A DNA stretch of 59,823 bases from an uncultured Gemmiger sp. (GTDB lineage Bacteria > Bacillota > Clostridia > Oscillospirales > Ruminococcaceae), in contig CALXHP010000058.1 of assembly GCA_944388135.1 (NCBI GenBank), positions 1 to 59,823 of the forward strand. Direction: 5' to 3'. Under the pieces are notes generated by a model. It was given only the letters and a program-made list of their open reading frames with translations. It was not told the DNA's origin and did no database searches. The translations under genes and the position numbers were made by a program. Below are positions 17,072 to 26,222 of the stretch, piece by piece; within the stretch, counting starts at the first letter, position 1, and each line of letters starts with the position of its first letter.

Positions 17072-18289
17072 TTACGTGTCGCATAAAGCGAGACTCTGCG
17101 CTAAAAGTCCGAAGCAATATCCAAAACTCAACGCCTCTACGTCCTGCGAAACCGTGATGGAAAATGTTTGCAATTCAGCTTTCCCATTCCGCAGGTGTAC
17201 CGTGCCTACCGGAGTGCCTGCCGTTACAGGAGCTTCTATTTCCTGCGGCAGTTCGATGGTTACATCCAGAGCTTCCCCCTGCCCTTTGGGCATCAGGAAT
17301 TTTTGCGGCGCATCATACTGAAGGGGTACCGTTTCGGAAGTTCCCCGCTTTACCGGCAGAGTCTGCGGTGCATCCGCCGGAAGCTCCGCCGTGATATTTT
17401 CATAATTGGCAAACCCATAATCCAGCAGCGAGGTGGCGGCGGCAAACCGCTCCTTGCCGGAAGCCGCTCCCAGTACGACGGCAATCAGCCGCAAACCGTT
17501 TCGCTCTGCGCTGGCAGAAATACAGACACCTGCTTTGCTGGTGGTTCCTGTTTTCAAGCCAGTGATACCGCTGTAACTTTTCAGCAATTTGTTCGTGTTG
17601 ACCAGCTGTGTGGCGCCATCTCGCAGTGTGTCCGTCCAGATGGAACAGTAATCGCGTACCTCTGTGTGATTCAACAGCATTTCCCGGCTCATGACAGCCA
17701 CGTCCCGTGCACTGGAAAGGTGTCCCTCTTGATCCAGCCCGCACGCATTTTCAAAATGCGTGGCAGTCATTCCGAGCTGTGCGGCGGTTTCGTTCATCAA
17801 CTGCACAAAGGCCGGCTCGCTTCCCCCCACGAATTCGGCTACGGCTACGGCGGCATCGTTGGCACTGGAAACACAAATGGCCTTCAACATATCATTCAAC
17901 GTCATCTGCTCCCCGGGCTCCAGCCAGATTTGACTTCCCCCCATACTGTAGGCGTGCTCACTGACAGGGACGTAATCTTCCAGGGATATTTTTCCCGCTT
18001 CCAACGCCTCAAATGTCAGCAAAAGAGTCATTACCTTGGTAATCGAAGCGATGGGACGCTGCTCGTCGGCGTTTTTTTCATACAAAACGGTACCGGAGTC
18101 CTCATCCATCAAAATGGCTGCCGCGCAGGGCACATCAAATTCCTCTACGCCTGCGGGTGTGAATTCTGCAACCTGGCCTGTCTGAGGTGCAGCCTTCTCC
18201 AAGGGTGTTTCTGCCTCGGCATAGGCGCGTAGAACCGAAAACAGAACCAGCGCCAGGCATAGCAGAATCGTTACGGTACGTTTTTTCAT
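17072..18289 (-). CDS. D-alanyl-D-alanine carboxypeptidase (DacF/PBP5 type)
   Basis: This 405-residue serine peptidase trims the terminal D-Ala of peptidoglycan stem peptides outside the membrane. A signal peptide is visible (MKKR, hydrophobic core, cleavage near AYAEA). The catalytic triad motifs are SITK (nucleophile Ser with Lys), SAN, and KTGTT. A C-terminal beta-rich domain of about 100 residues follows. The start at 18289 is placed at the signal peptide, with GGGGGTG upstream. DacF versus DacB cannot be decided from sequence alone. Confidence 0.93.
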   Translation of the reverse strand: MKKRTVTILLCLALVLFSVLRAYAEAETPLEKAAPQTGQVAEFTPAGVEEFDVPCAAAILMDEDSGTVLYEKNADEQRPIASITKVMTLLLTFEALEAGKISLEDYVPVSEHAYSMGGSQIWLEPGEQMTLNDMLKAICVSSANDAAVAVAEFVGGSEPAFVQLMNETAAQLGMTATHFENACGLDQEGHLSSARDVAVMSREMLLNHTEVRDYCSIWTDTLRDGATQLVNTNKLLKSYSGITGLKTGTTSKAGVCISASAERNGLRLIAVVLGAASGKERFAAATSLLDYGFANYENITAELPADAPQTLPVKRGTSETVPLQYDAPQKFLMPKGQGEALDVTIELPQEIEAPVTAGTPVGTVHLRNGKAELQTFSITVSQDVEALSFGYCFGLLAQSLALCDT

Positions 18290-18353
18290 CGCAACAACAC
18301 CCCCACTGCAATTGACTTCGTTTAAGCCTATGCGTTGGCATCGTGATTTAGTA

Positions 18354-18382
18354 TTGCGCTCCGGGCAGGTTTCCATTATAAT
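18354..18382 (+). promoter_or_regulatory. Promoter of mtaB
   Basis: TTGCGC (18354-18359) and TATAAT (18377-18382) are 17 bases apart, in the gap between divergent dac and mtaB. Confidence 0.75.
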
Positions 18383-18426
18383 AAAGAACACCTGTGAACA
18401 CTATTTTTTGTAAAGGAATCATCACC

Positions 18427-19728
18427 ATGCGGGTAACATTTTATACCTTAGGCTGCAAGGTCAATCAGAACGAAACCGGTGCACTGGCACAATTGTTTGA
18501 AGAAAACGGCTATACAGTGGTCCCCAACGAGGAAGCTGCCGATGTATATGTGGTAAACAGCTGCACCGTGACAAATTTCGGCGATCAGAAAAGCCGTAAG
18601 TGGCTGCGCCGCGCCAAGCGGGAACACCCGGGTGCTGTGACCGTACTGACGGGGTGTTATCCTCAGGCTTTTCCCGAGGAAGCTGCTTCTATTGCGGAAG
18701 CCGATGTGGTAACGGGCTCCGGCAATCGCCGTTCCATCCTGGCGGATGTACAGAAAGTCCTGAACGGGGAATCGGATCGGGTCATAGATATCCGCCCCCA
18801 CGAAAAAGGCGAGCGTTTCGAAGAACTCCCCATGGACAAATTTGCCGAGCATACCCGGGCATTCGTGAAGGTAGAGGACGGCTGCAATCGCCGGTGTGCC
18901 TACTGTGTAATTCCCCGTGCCCGGGGGCCGGTGCGCAGCCGCGATGAAGCCAGCATCCTGCAGGAGCTGCACCGCCTTGTGGAGGCGGGTTACCGGGAAA
19001 TTGTATTGACGGCCATCAGCCTGCCCAGCTATGGTACAGATTGTGGAACCAGCCTGGTGGAACTTGTGGAAAAAGCTGCAGCCGTTCCCGGGGTAGAACG
19101 ATTGCGCTTGGGCAGTCTTGACCCCGACATGCTTCACGATGAGGACATTTTACGGATGTCGCAGGTAGAAAAACTGTGTCCACAGTTCCATCTCAGCCTG
19201 CAAAGTGGCTGCGACAAAACCCTGCGCGCTATGCGGCGCCCTTATACCACTGCACAATTTGCCGAAATCGCAGACAAACTGCGCTATGCTTTCGGCGAAG
19301 AAAATGTCAGCTTCACCACGGATGTGATCGTTGGTTTTCCGGGCGAGACCGAAGAAGATTTCCAGGACAGTATATCCTTTGTCACCGGGCAGCGCTTCCT
19401 TAAAGTACATGTATTCCCCTACTCCCGCCGTGAAGGTACCGCGGCTTACGACTTTCCGGATCAGATACCGGAACACGAGAAGGAGGATCGTAGCCGCCGC
19501 ATGACGGCAGCCGTTGAAGCGGTTCGAGCAGAAGAAGCCGCACGGATGAAGGGACGTATTGCGGAAGTACTTTTGGAGACGCCCCTTTCGGCGACAATGT
19601 TTACCGGATATACCAGGCAGTATCTGCCGGTGCTGGTCACGGCACCCGGCTGCAAAACCGGGGACATTGTAAAGATCACTCTGGGAGATTGGGATGGAAA
19701 AAGAAGTCACGCGGCACTAAATCGCTAA
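18427..19728 (+). CDS. mtaB: tRNA t6A37 methylthiotransferase MtaB
   Basis: The 433-residue radical SAM enzyme converts t6A37 to ms2t6A37 in ANN-decoding tRNAs. The N-terminal UPF0004 domain has cysteines 10, 46 and 77 for one [4Fe-4S] cluster; the radical SAM motif CNRRCAYC places the second at Cys153, 157 and 160. The C-terminal TRAM-like domain runs from about 370. YTLGCKVNQNE and CYPQAFPEE favour MtaB over MiaB. The ATG at 18427 follows AAAGGA and gives the usual MRVTFYTLGCK start. Confidence 0.93.
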   Translation: MRVTFYTLGCKVNQNETGALAQLFEENGYTVVPNEEAADVYVVNSCTVTNFGDQKSRKWLRRAKREHPGAVTVLTGCYPQAFPEEAASIAEADVVTGSGNRRSILADVQKVLNGESDRVIDIRPHEKGERFEELPMDKFAEHTRAFVKVEDGCNRRCAYCVIPRARGPVRSRDEASILQELHRLVEAGYREIVLTAISLPSYGTDCGTSLVELVEKAAAVPGVERLRLGSLDPDMLHDEDILRMSQVEKLCPQFHLSLQSGCDKTLRAMRRPYTTAQFAEIADKLRYAFGEENVSFTTDVIVGFPGETEEDFQDSISFVTGQRFLKVHVFPYSRREGTAAYDFPDQIPEHEKEDRSRRMTAAVEAVRAEEAARMKGRIAEVLLETPLSATMFTGYTRQYLPVLVTAPGCKTGDIVKITLGDWDGKRSHAALNR

Positions 19729-19753
19729 AGAGTCCAACAATATAGGTTGTACA

Positions 19754-19787
19754 CCGGGAAAATAATTTTTATTTTCCCGGTTTTTTG
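19754..19787 (+). terminator. Terminator of mtaB
   Basis: CCGGGAAAAT pairs with ATTTTCCCGG around a short T-rich loop, followed by TTTTTTG. Confidence 0.92.
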
Positions 19788-19799
19788 TTGCCCGCCCTC

Positions 19800-19828
19800 T
19801 TGCCAAACTTAAGGCTTTTTGGTAAAAT
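19800..19828 (+). promoter_or_regulatory. Promoter of the [FeFe] hydrogenase
   Basis: TTGCCA (19800-19805) and TAAAAT (19823-19828) are 17 bases apart. The -10 lies inside a Rex-like inverted repeat. The predicted leader is about 70 bases. Confidence 0.72.
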
Positions 19829-19836
19829 TTTAACAG
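19819..19836. promoter_or_regulatory. Rex-like operator on the hydrogenase promoter
   Basis: TTGGTAA-AATT-TTAACAG matches the Rex consensus TTGTTAA-N4-TTAACAA at 12 of 14 arm positions. It covers the -10 element. Rex is a repressor that leaves DNA when NADH/NAD+ rises, and hydrogenases are known Rex targets in Clostridia. Binding here is inferred. Confidence 0.65.
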
Positions 19837-19905
19837 GAACGGCTGTGTCCCGTTCATATCGTGTTATTGGAGAAATCGGAGCAATTTTGAGAAGGAGCAA
19901 TCACA

Positions 19906-21429
19906 ATGAGAGGTATTTACACCCCCGTTACGGATATCCGTCGTAAGGTGTTCACCGAAGTTGCGCGCATGGCGTACGACGTCAACGAAATGTCTGACTA
20001 TGCATACCTGATGCGTGAACTGCCCTACAAGATCATTCCCGGAGAGGAAGGCTCTTTGCGCAGCAGCATTTTCCTGGAGAGAGCGATCATCTCGGAACGT
20101 ATTCGTCTGGCCATGGGCCTTTCGCTGCGTCCTTTGGACGAGAGCGTTCCTGCCAGTGAAGGTTTGGAGCACAGCGTCATTGCAGACAAGTACTACGAGC
20201 CCCCGCTGATCAACGTAATCAAGTTTGCCTGCAACCGCTGCCCGGAAAAGATCATCAAGGTCACCGCTATGTGTCAGGGCTGTCTGGCACATCCCTGCCA
20301 GGAAGTTTGCCCGAAGCACGCCATCAGTTTCCGCAATGGCAAGAGCCATATTGACCAGAGCCTTTGCGTCAAATGTGGCCGCTGCGTAAACAGCTGCCCT
20401 TACAGCGCCATCGTTAAGACAGAGCGTCCTTGCGCCGCCGCCTGTGGCATGGGGGCAATTCATTCTGACCAGTATGGACGTGCTGACATCGATTATGACA
20501 AGTGCGTTTCCTGCGGCATGTGCCTTGTCAACTGCCCCTTCGGTGCCATCGTGGATAAAGGTCAGATCTTCCAGCTGGTTCAGTCTATTAAACGGGGTGA
20601 CAAGGTCATTGCCATTGTGGCACCGGCCTTTATCAATCAGTTCCCCGGCATGACGCCTTCCAAGCTGAAGGAAGGCATGCGGATGCTGGGCTTTGCAGAT
20701 GTGGAGGAAGTCGCTATCGGCGCCGACCTTTGCACAATTGATGAAGCCAAAGACTTCATGGAGGAAGTTCCTTCCAAGCATCCCTTTATGGGTACCTCCT
20801 GCTGCCCTGCATGGAGCGTCATGGCCAAAAAGCTCTTCCCCCAGTATGCCGACTGCATCAGCATGACCATGACGCCCATGGTGTTGACGGCTCGCCTGAT
20901 CAAGAAAGATCATCCCGATTATCGCATCTGCTTTGTTGGCCCCTGCTCCGCAAAGAAACTGGAAGCCAGCCGTCGTTCTGTCCGCAGTGAAGTGGATTTT
21001 GTACTGACTTTTGAGGAACTGATGGGCCTGTTTGAAGCCAAAGAAGTGGATTTCAATTCCTTGCCGGACAGTCCCGAAGATGCCTTTGAGAGCGCCAGTG
21101 CAGACGGCCGCGGTTTTGCCGCTTCCGGTGGTGTTGCCCAGGCCGTTGTAAACGCCATCAAGAAAATCGACCCCACCCGCGAGGTCAAGGTTGCCAGTGC
21201 TCAAGGCTTGGCAGATTGCCGCAAGATGATGACGATGGCCAAGGCCGGTAAATACAACGGCTACCTGCTGGAAGGCATGGCGTGCCCCGGCGGCTGTATT
21301 GCCGGTGCCGGCACGCTGGCGGACCCCGCAAAGAGTGCCGCCATGTTGACGAAGTACAAGAACGAAGCCAAAATGAAAAACGCGACGGAGACCCCGTATA
21401 AAGATTCTATCGGCTTGCTCAAATACTGA
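19906..21429 (+). CDS. Monomeric [FeFe] hydrogenase, group B-like
   Basis: The 507-residue protein has several N-terminal ferredoxin-type Cys clusters (including CVKCGRCVNSC and CVSCGMCLVNC, about residues 145-215) and a C-terminal H-cluster domain. H-cluster motifs are TSCCPAW, VGPCSAKKLE and EGMACPGGCIAG. The second begins GPC rather than the MPC of group A enzymes, and the gene stands alone, as in group B. It should reduce protons or oxidise H2 with ferredoxin in the cytoplasm. The maturases HydE, HydF and HydG are not in this window. The start follows GAAGGAGC. Confidence 0.88.
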   Translation: MRGIYTPVTDIRRKVFTEVARMAYDVNEMSDYAYLMRELPYKIIPGEEGSLRSSIFLERAIISERIRLAMGLSLRPLDESVPASEGLEHSVIADKYYEPPLINVIKFACNRCPEKIIKVTAMCQGCLAHPCQEVCPKHAISFRNGKSHIDQSLCVKCGRCVNSCPYSAIVKTERPCAAACGMGAIHSDQYGRADIDYDKCVSCGMCLVNCPFGAIVDKGQIFQLVQSIKRGDKVIAIVAPAFINQFPGMTPSKLKEGMRMLGFADVEEVAIGADLCTIDEAKDFMEEVPSKHPFMGTSCCPAWSVMAKKLFPQYADCISMTMTPMVLTARLIKKDHPDYRICFVGPCSAKKLEASRRSVRSEVDFVLTFEELMGLFEAKEVDFNSLPDSPEDAFESASADGRGFAASGGVAQAVVNAIKKIDPTREVKVASAQGLADCRKMMTMAKAGKYNGYLLEGMACPGGCIAGAGTLADPAKSAAMLTKYKNEAKMKNATETPYKDSIGLLKY

Positions 21430-21445
21430 TTTCCTTATTAACATG

Positions 21446-21480
21446 AATTGCCCCGCACATCGCGTGCGGGGCAATTTTTT
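21446..21480 (+). terminator. Hydrogenase terminator, shared with convergent rlmH
   Basis: AATTGCCCCGCAC and GTGCGGGGCAATT form a strong stem followed by TTTT. Because the stem has A and T runs at both sides it could also end leftward rlmH transcription, whose stop codon touches it. Confidence 0.9.
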
Positions 21481-21964
21481 ATTTATGATATTTCATACCG
21501 AAATTGATGGTACATGCCCGATACAGTTGCTCTGTCAAAACAAGCCGTGCCAATTGGTGCGGCAGTGTAATTCGTCCCAGACTGATGCGGGCCTGTGAAG
21601 CGTTCTTTACGCGCTGATCCAACCCGTGTGAGGAACCAATCACAAAGGCCATATCTCCAGCTCCGCTTCCGGCACGTTCCGCCAACATGGAGGCCAGCTC
21701 TTCGCTGGAGATCTGTTTTCCCTCCACACAAAGGGAAACCAGGTAGGCCCCCTTGCGCACCGCATGAAGAATGGCTTCCCCTTCTTTTTGCAAAGCCTTT
21801 TCAATCTGTTTATCGCTGGCATTTTTGTCTGCAATGGTAGCTTCCGGCAGTTCAATGATCCGGAAATTACAAAAGCCTCCCAACCGTTTTTGGTACTCCG
21901 CCACACCAGCCGCAAAATAGTTTGCATTCATTTTGCCAATGCAAATCAAGTCAATATTCTGCAT
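21479..21964 (-). CDS. rlmH: 23S rRNA pseudouridine-1915 N3-methyltransferase
   Basis: The 161-residue SPOUT methyltransferase modifies pseudouridine 1915 in helix 69 of 23S rRNA. The trefoil-knot SAM site is visible as FVIGSSHGLDQRVK (about 106-119), and the C-terminal end ISLGRITLPHQLARLVLTEQLYRA is diagnostic. Length is standard (about 155-160). It lies 16 bases after the WalJ-like gene, a common pairing in Bacillota. Confidence 0.96.
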   Translation of the reverse strand: MQNIDLICIGKMNANYFAAGVAEYQKRLGGFCNFRIIELPEATIADKNASDKQIEKALQKEGEAILHAVRKGAYLVSLCVEGKQISSEELASMLAERAGSGAGDMAFVIGSSHGLDQRVKNASQARISLGRITLPHQLARLVLTEQLYRACTINFGMKYHK

Positions 21965-21980
21965 TGCCTCACCCCCTGCT

Positions 21981-22772
21981 TCAGAACTCCAGGAACGGAC
22001 TGATATCGTTTCGGGTTTGTGCCTGGACGATCACATCTCTGCCCGGTTGAATGCCTGCCGCAAGCAGCACATTATACACGGTGGTCAACGCCAGCTCAGG
22101 TGAATTATTGGTCTGACTGAGATGACACAGTGCAAATTTTTTACAGCCCTCCTGGATCAGATCCAGAATCGCGGCGGCGCATGCTTTGTTGTCCAGATGT
22201 CCTCGGTCACTGGCAATACGCTTTTTCAGGTAATACGGATAAGGTCCCCCGTGCAGGCTAAAGGCGTCGTAGTTGGCCTCCAATGCCACCAGATCACACC
22301 CCATAAGGTTATCCGCCACGACCGGTGTCAGGACGCCCAAGTCCGTGGCAATTGCCATACGGTGCTCATCCGGCGTCACAATGCGATACCCACAGCAGGG
22401 TACATCGTGACTGGTCGGAAATGCCGTCACCCGAAAAGATCCCACGTCCAGCGTTTGCCCGCCGTCCACAGCGACTGCTTCCACTGCCGGCGGCAACGTG
22501 CCACGGGATTCCAAGGCATCCAGTGTGTCGGCACGGGCAAAAACAGGCACCGGATATTTTTTCAGGAAGGTATCCAATCCGGCCACATGATCGGAGTGCT
22601 CATGGGTGATCAGTATTCCCGAGCAATCACTGATAGCAAGATTCAACTTTCGCAGCGCCGCCAAAGTGGTACGGCAGCTTTTTCCCATGTCAACCAGAAG
22701 ATATTCCCGCTCTTGCAGAACAAGGCCGCAATTGCCGGACGACCCTGAATACAGGGTAGTAAATAGTGCCAT
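21981..22772 (-). CDS. walJ: WalJ/YycJ-type metallo-beta-lactamase-fold hydrolase
   Basis: The 263-residue MBL-fold enzyme has the metal motif THEHSDH (about 56-62), a later SHD and the DRGHLDNKAC segment. It starts YSGSSGNCGLVL, typical of YycJ/WalJ, which is implicated in DNA exonuclease activity and in linking the cell wall with division in Bacillus-group bacteria. The WalRK two-component genes usually near it are not here. It lies upstream of rlmH. Confidence 0.88.
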   Translation of the reverse strand: MALFTTLYSGSSGNCGLVLQEREYLLVDMGKSCRTTLAALRKLNLAISDCSGILITHEHSDHVAGLDTFLKKYPVPVFARADTLDALESRGTLPPAVEAVAVDGGQTLDVGSFRVTAFPTSHDVPCCGYRIVTPDEHRMAIATDLGVLTPVVADNLMGCDLVALEANYDAFSLHGGPYPYYLKKRIASDRGHLDNKACAAAILDLIQEGCKKFALCHLSQTNNSPELALTTVYNVLLAAGIQPGRDVIVQAQTRNDISPFLEF

Positions 22773-22800
22773 AGCTTCTATCCTTTGTATCTAAAATGCC

Positions 22801-22832
22801 ATAAAAAATGGACCGCCGTTGGGCGGCCCATT
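22801..22832 (-). terminator. Terminator of murA
   Basis: On the minus strand ATGGGCCGCC pairs with GGCGGTCCAT (one mismatch) around AAC, followed by TTTTTTAT. It lies eight bases after the murA stop. Confidence 0.88.
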
Positions 22833-22839
22833 GACCTTT

Positions 22840-24123
22840 TTAAATTGCCCGGGTAATTGCATTGGCCGGTATTTCTACGCGGCGAATATCCGCACCCAAC
22901 AGCTGCAGCTTCTCCACAATGTTTTCATACCCACGCTCAATATGAATGGTCTCATCAATTTCGCTGACCCCGTTGGCCGACAAAGCAGCAACTACCATAG
23001 CCGCTCCGGCCCGCAAGTCTGTTGCACGTAACGGAGCAGGACGCAGTTCTTTTACGCCCTCAATAACGGCAACCTGACCATCCACCTGAATATTCGCGCC
23101 CATATGAATGAGTTCATCCACATAGCGGAACCGATTTTCCCAAATTCCTTCCGTAACAATGGAAGTTCCCTCGGCCAGGGTCAGGAGTGCAGTCATCAAA
23201 GGCTGCATATCTGTGGGAAATCCTGGATGGGGCATCGTCTTGACTTTCAAAGGTTTCAGCGGACCGGTACGTGTGATCCGCAGCACATCATCGTACTCCT
23301 GAATCGTGCACCCCGCGGCACGCAGCTTGGCGGTGATAGGTTCCAGATGTTTGGGAATGATGTTATGCAGCGTCACGTCCCCTTTGGTGATAGCAGCCGC
23401 TACCATATAACTGCCCGCTTCGATCTGATCCGGGATGATGGCATAATTACAGCCGTGCAGTTTTTGCACCCCGTGGATTTTAATGACGTCTGTGCCTGCA
23501 CCATGCACATCGGCACCCATCATGTTCAGAAAATTCGCCAGGTCTACAATATGGGGTTCCCGGGCGACGTTTTCCAAAACGGTAGTTCCCTCAGCCAACA
23601 CGGCAGCCAACATGGCGTTCATGGTAGCGCCCACGGAAACCGTGTCAAAAAACACATGCGCACCTACAAGCTTATCTGCTTTTACGTGGATCTGGCCGTA
23701 TTCTACAGAATCTTCTGCGCCAAAGGCCGTAAATGCCTTCAGGTGCTGATCGATGGGCCGCGGGCCAAGATTGCACCCACCGGGCATTGCCACTTGACCG
23801 GAACCAAAGCGTCCCAGCAAGGCCCCCAGGAAATAATAGCTGGCACGCATCTGACGAGACAGCTCGTTAGATACCTCCGTGCAATCAATGTGGGTCGTAT
23901 CAATTTCGTAAGTGCTGCGGCTGACCATACGAATGCTGGCGCCCAATTCGCTGAGGATTTGAAGCGAGGCCATCACATCGCTGATGCAGGGCAAGTTTTC
24001 AATCAGACATTTATCAGCAGCTAAAATCGTGGCAGGCAAAATGGCCACGGCTGCGTTTTTTGCGCCGCCGATGTTCACATCGCCATGCAGCGGGGTTCCC
24101 CCGCGGATCACAAATTTTTCCAA
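22840..24123 (-). CDS. murA: UDP-N-acetylglucosamine 1-carboxyvinyltransferase
   Basis: The 427-residue enzyme transfers enolpyruvate from PEP to UDP-GlcNAc, the committed step of peptidoglycan synthesis. The N-terminal GGAKNAAVAILPA and the catalytic cysteine in MPGGCNLGPRPIDQH are present; Cys at this place makes it sensitive in principle to fosfomycin. The start is a TTG at 24123 because AAAGGAGAG lies seven bases before it and translation then gives LEKFVIRGG. An ATG further up has no ribosome site. Confidence 0.95.
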   Translation of the reverse strand: MEKFVIRGGTPLHGDVNIGGAKNAAVAILPATILAADKCLIENLPCISDVMASLQILSELGASIRMVSRSTYEIDTTHIDCTEVSNELSRQMRASYYFLGALLGRFGSGQVAMPGGCNLGPRPIDQHLKAFTAFGAEDSVEYGQIHVKADKLVGAHVFFDTVSVGATMNAMLAAVLAEGTTVLENVAREPHIVDLANFLNMMGADVHGAGTDVIKIHGVQKLHGCNYAIIPDQIEAGSYMVAAAITKGDVTLHNIIPKHLEPITAKLRAAGCTIQEYDDVLRITRTGPLKPLKVKTMPHPGFPTDMQPLMTALLTLAEGTSIVTEGIWENRFRYVDELIHMGANIQVDGQVAVIEGVKELRPAPLRATDLRAGAAMVVAALSANGVSEIDETIHIERGYENIVEKLQLLGADIRRVEIPANAITRAI

Positions 24124-24197
24124 ATGTAGCTCTCCTTTGCGCGGTGCCCTGTACAAAGTCCTTCACTTTGGCAATGCACCTTTGCGCACTTTGCTTA

Positions 24198-24226
24198 ATT
24201 ATACACCATTCCCCTGTGTTTGAAAA
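24198..24226 (-). promoter_or_regulatory. Probable promoter of murA
   Basis: On the minus strand a consensus TATAAT (24198-24203) lies 17 bases from a weak TTTTCA (24221-24226), about 75 bases before the TTG start. Confidence 0.6.
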
Positions 24227-24305
24227 GTCTTACACATCATAAATGCAAAAACTTTGTGAAAAAGCACCAGAGTTTGACGGTGTACAGCCACTTTTTTAAG
24301 CGGGC

Positions 24306-26156
24306 TTACATGTTGGGGAACAAAGTCTGGGCGCTGAACAGGCTGCCGTTATAGAACATTTCGAAGTGGCAATGGTTACCGGTGGAGTTACCGGTGGAGC
24401 CGACCTCGCCAATCTTATCCCCTTGCGCCACCGCCTGGCCTTGCGTAACTGCAATAGCCGACATGTGTGCGTACAACGTCTTGTAGCCGTTGCCATGGTC
24501 GATTTCCACATAGTTACCATAGGAATAATGCCAACCGGCAGCAATCACCGTGCCGGAATCCGACGCAATGATTGTGGTTCCATAGGCCGCACAAATATCC
24601 GCTCCGCGGTGTCCGCTGCTCATCCAGCGGCTCACATAGTTGTAATTGGGTACAGGCCAGATAAAGCTGCCGGAACCGATCTGTGCAACCATGCCGCTCT
24701 TCAGCTTTGTGCCCGTGACTGTGATTTCCGGGACGGCGGCCTTGGTCACATTGTACGAAATCGCCTGACGATCGGTAACCACGCCGTCGATCATTGTGAT
24801 TTCATAGGTAACGTCCTCGGAGCCATCCTGGCCCTCCTGTAAGGTGATCACCTTGCCGAAGTCGTATTCAGAGGACTCGGAATTCTGCGTTTCAAATGGA
24901 ATGGCTACCGTTTCGGTTTCCCGGCGAACCACTTTCACCTTCAAAAGTTCGGCGGAAGCGGCTCCGGTAATGATTTCAGTACCGGCATCCACCTCCTGGT
25001 CAAGGCTCAACAATTCAGGATTCATCTGTGCCAACGAATCAAAAGAAACGCCGGTAGTATCTACGATGCTCTGTACGGTATCTCCGTCCACCGCCGTATA
25101 GGTCTGAATCCCGGCGCCTGCATTCAAATCGCTGATGATATCGTTGTAGGAACTGATGGACTCATTCAAATACACACCATCCAGCAAGCGTATCTCATGA
25201 GCAAATGCCGTGTAGACCGAAGGGTCTGTGGTGTCTTCATAGGGTTCTTTGACGCTTTCCAGATAAGTACGCAGATGGTCTCCCTCGGTTGTTACATACC
25301 GCAGTTCACCATCAATGTATACAGCCGTTGCATCGATGATTTCATCGCTGGCGGTACGCAGGATCGCATTGGCGATCTCGCTTTCCGTCATTGTCTGGCC
25401 GGAAATGGCAAGGGTATAGGTGGGAGACACATCCCACTGGGTATCCGGCACACTGGCACCACTTTCGACAAGCATGCTCTTGGCTGTGTTGATACGCGAT
25501 TGCACATCATCACGCGCATTCTCGAAAACCTGTTCGTTGGCCACGTAGCCGACGCTCTCGCCGTTTACCTGCACGTTCAGCACGAACTGAAAGTTCAATC
25601 CGTTGCGCACAATAACAATCAGCGCTGCCGCCGCAAAGGCAGGCAAGAAGTAGGTAATGGCATTCCAGACAATGGGATAGTACTTCTTGACGCCGCGACG
25701 GAAATATTGCAGCTTGGCTGCCCGTATCTGCCCGGCATCTTCTTCTTCCAGTTCTTCGGACAATTGCCGAATATGGCGGATGCCCGATGCCATACGTGTG
25801 AACGGGCTGGTAAGATCTTCAATAAAGGTGAGAATCCCCAAAACAAAGGGACGCACGATCATTAATAGAAGATTCCCTACTGTGGCCGCGATTGCACGCA
25901 CAACAACGCGAAGCTTACGCCAGGCACAAACACCTGCGTATTCGACCCAAAAGCCGACCAAATACAGGAAATTGCCAATTACATAGCTGTAGGGAATTTT
26001 GTCAAACAGTCCGGAAACATGGCGGCGCCGTTTTGCACGCTTCTTCTTGCGATGCCAGGCCCGAACCGTGCGCTTGCAGCGCCAGTCATCCAGCCGCTGT
26101 GATAATCTGTTGCGTTTTTTCTTTTGAGGTTGTTTATCTGTTCGGGTAGAATTCAA
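24306..26156 (-). CDS. Membrane-anchored M23 endopeptidase with LysM and G5 domains
   Basis: The 616-residue protein has a strongly basic cytoplasmic N-terminus, hydrophobic segments up to about residue 190, then an extracellular part: LysM (about 350-400), G5 (about 405-485) and an M23/LytM peptidase at the C-terminus. Zinc ligands are visible in GHRGADI and HCHFE, so it should be an active peptidoglycan hydrolase. The start is TTG at 26156, since AAAGGAGACC lies upstream. Sixty-six bases separate it from the pseudouridine synthase, with which it may be co-transcribed. Confidence 0.9.
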   Translation of the reverse strand: MNSTRTDKQPQKKKRNRLSQRLDDWRCKRTVRAWHRKKKRAKRRRHVSGLFDKIPYSYVIGNFLYLVGFWVEYAGVCAWRKLRVVVRAIAATVGNLLLMIVRPFVLGILTFIEDLTSPFTRMASGIRHIRQLSEELEEEDAGQIRAAKLQYFRRGVKKYYPIVWNAITYFLPAFAAAALIVIVRNGLNFQFVLNVQVNGESVGYVANEQVFENARDDVQSRINTAKSMLVESGASVPDTQWDVSPTYTLAISGQTMTESEIANAILRTASDEIIDATAVYIDGELRYVTTEGDHLRTYLESVKEPYEDTTDPSVYTAFAHEIRLLDGVYLNESISSYNDIISDLNAGAGIQTYTAVDGDTVQSIVDTTGVSFDSLAQMNPELLSLDQEVDAGTEIITGAASAELLKVKVVRRETETVAIPFETQNSESSEYDFGKVITLQEGQDGSEDVTYEITMIDGVVTDRQAISYNVTKAAVPEITVTGTKLKSGMVAQIGSGSFIWPVPNYNYVSRWMSSGHRGADICAAYGTTIIASDSGTVIAAGWHYSYGNYVEIDHGNGYKTLYAHMSAIAVTQGQAVAQGDKIGEVGSTGNSTGNHCHFEMFYNGSLFSAQTLFPNM

Positions 26157-26222
26157 GGTACGGGGTCTCCTTTCCGCGTAACAACGTGGCAAAGACAAGG
26201 CATGGTTTCACAGGATACAAAA

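Noticed and set aside
15300-17321. Long plus-strand open frame opposite pgi and its neighbours
   Set aside because: Antisense to pgi, a promoter and a terminator; composition is that of a reverse-complement shadow.
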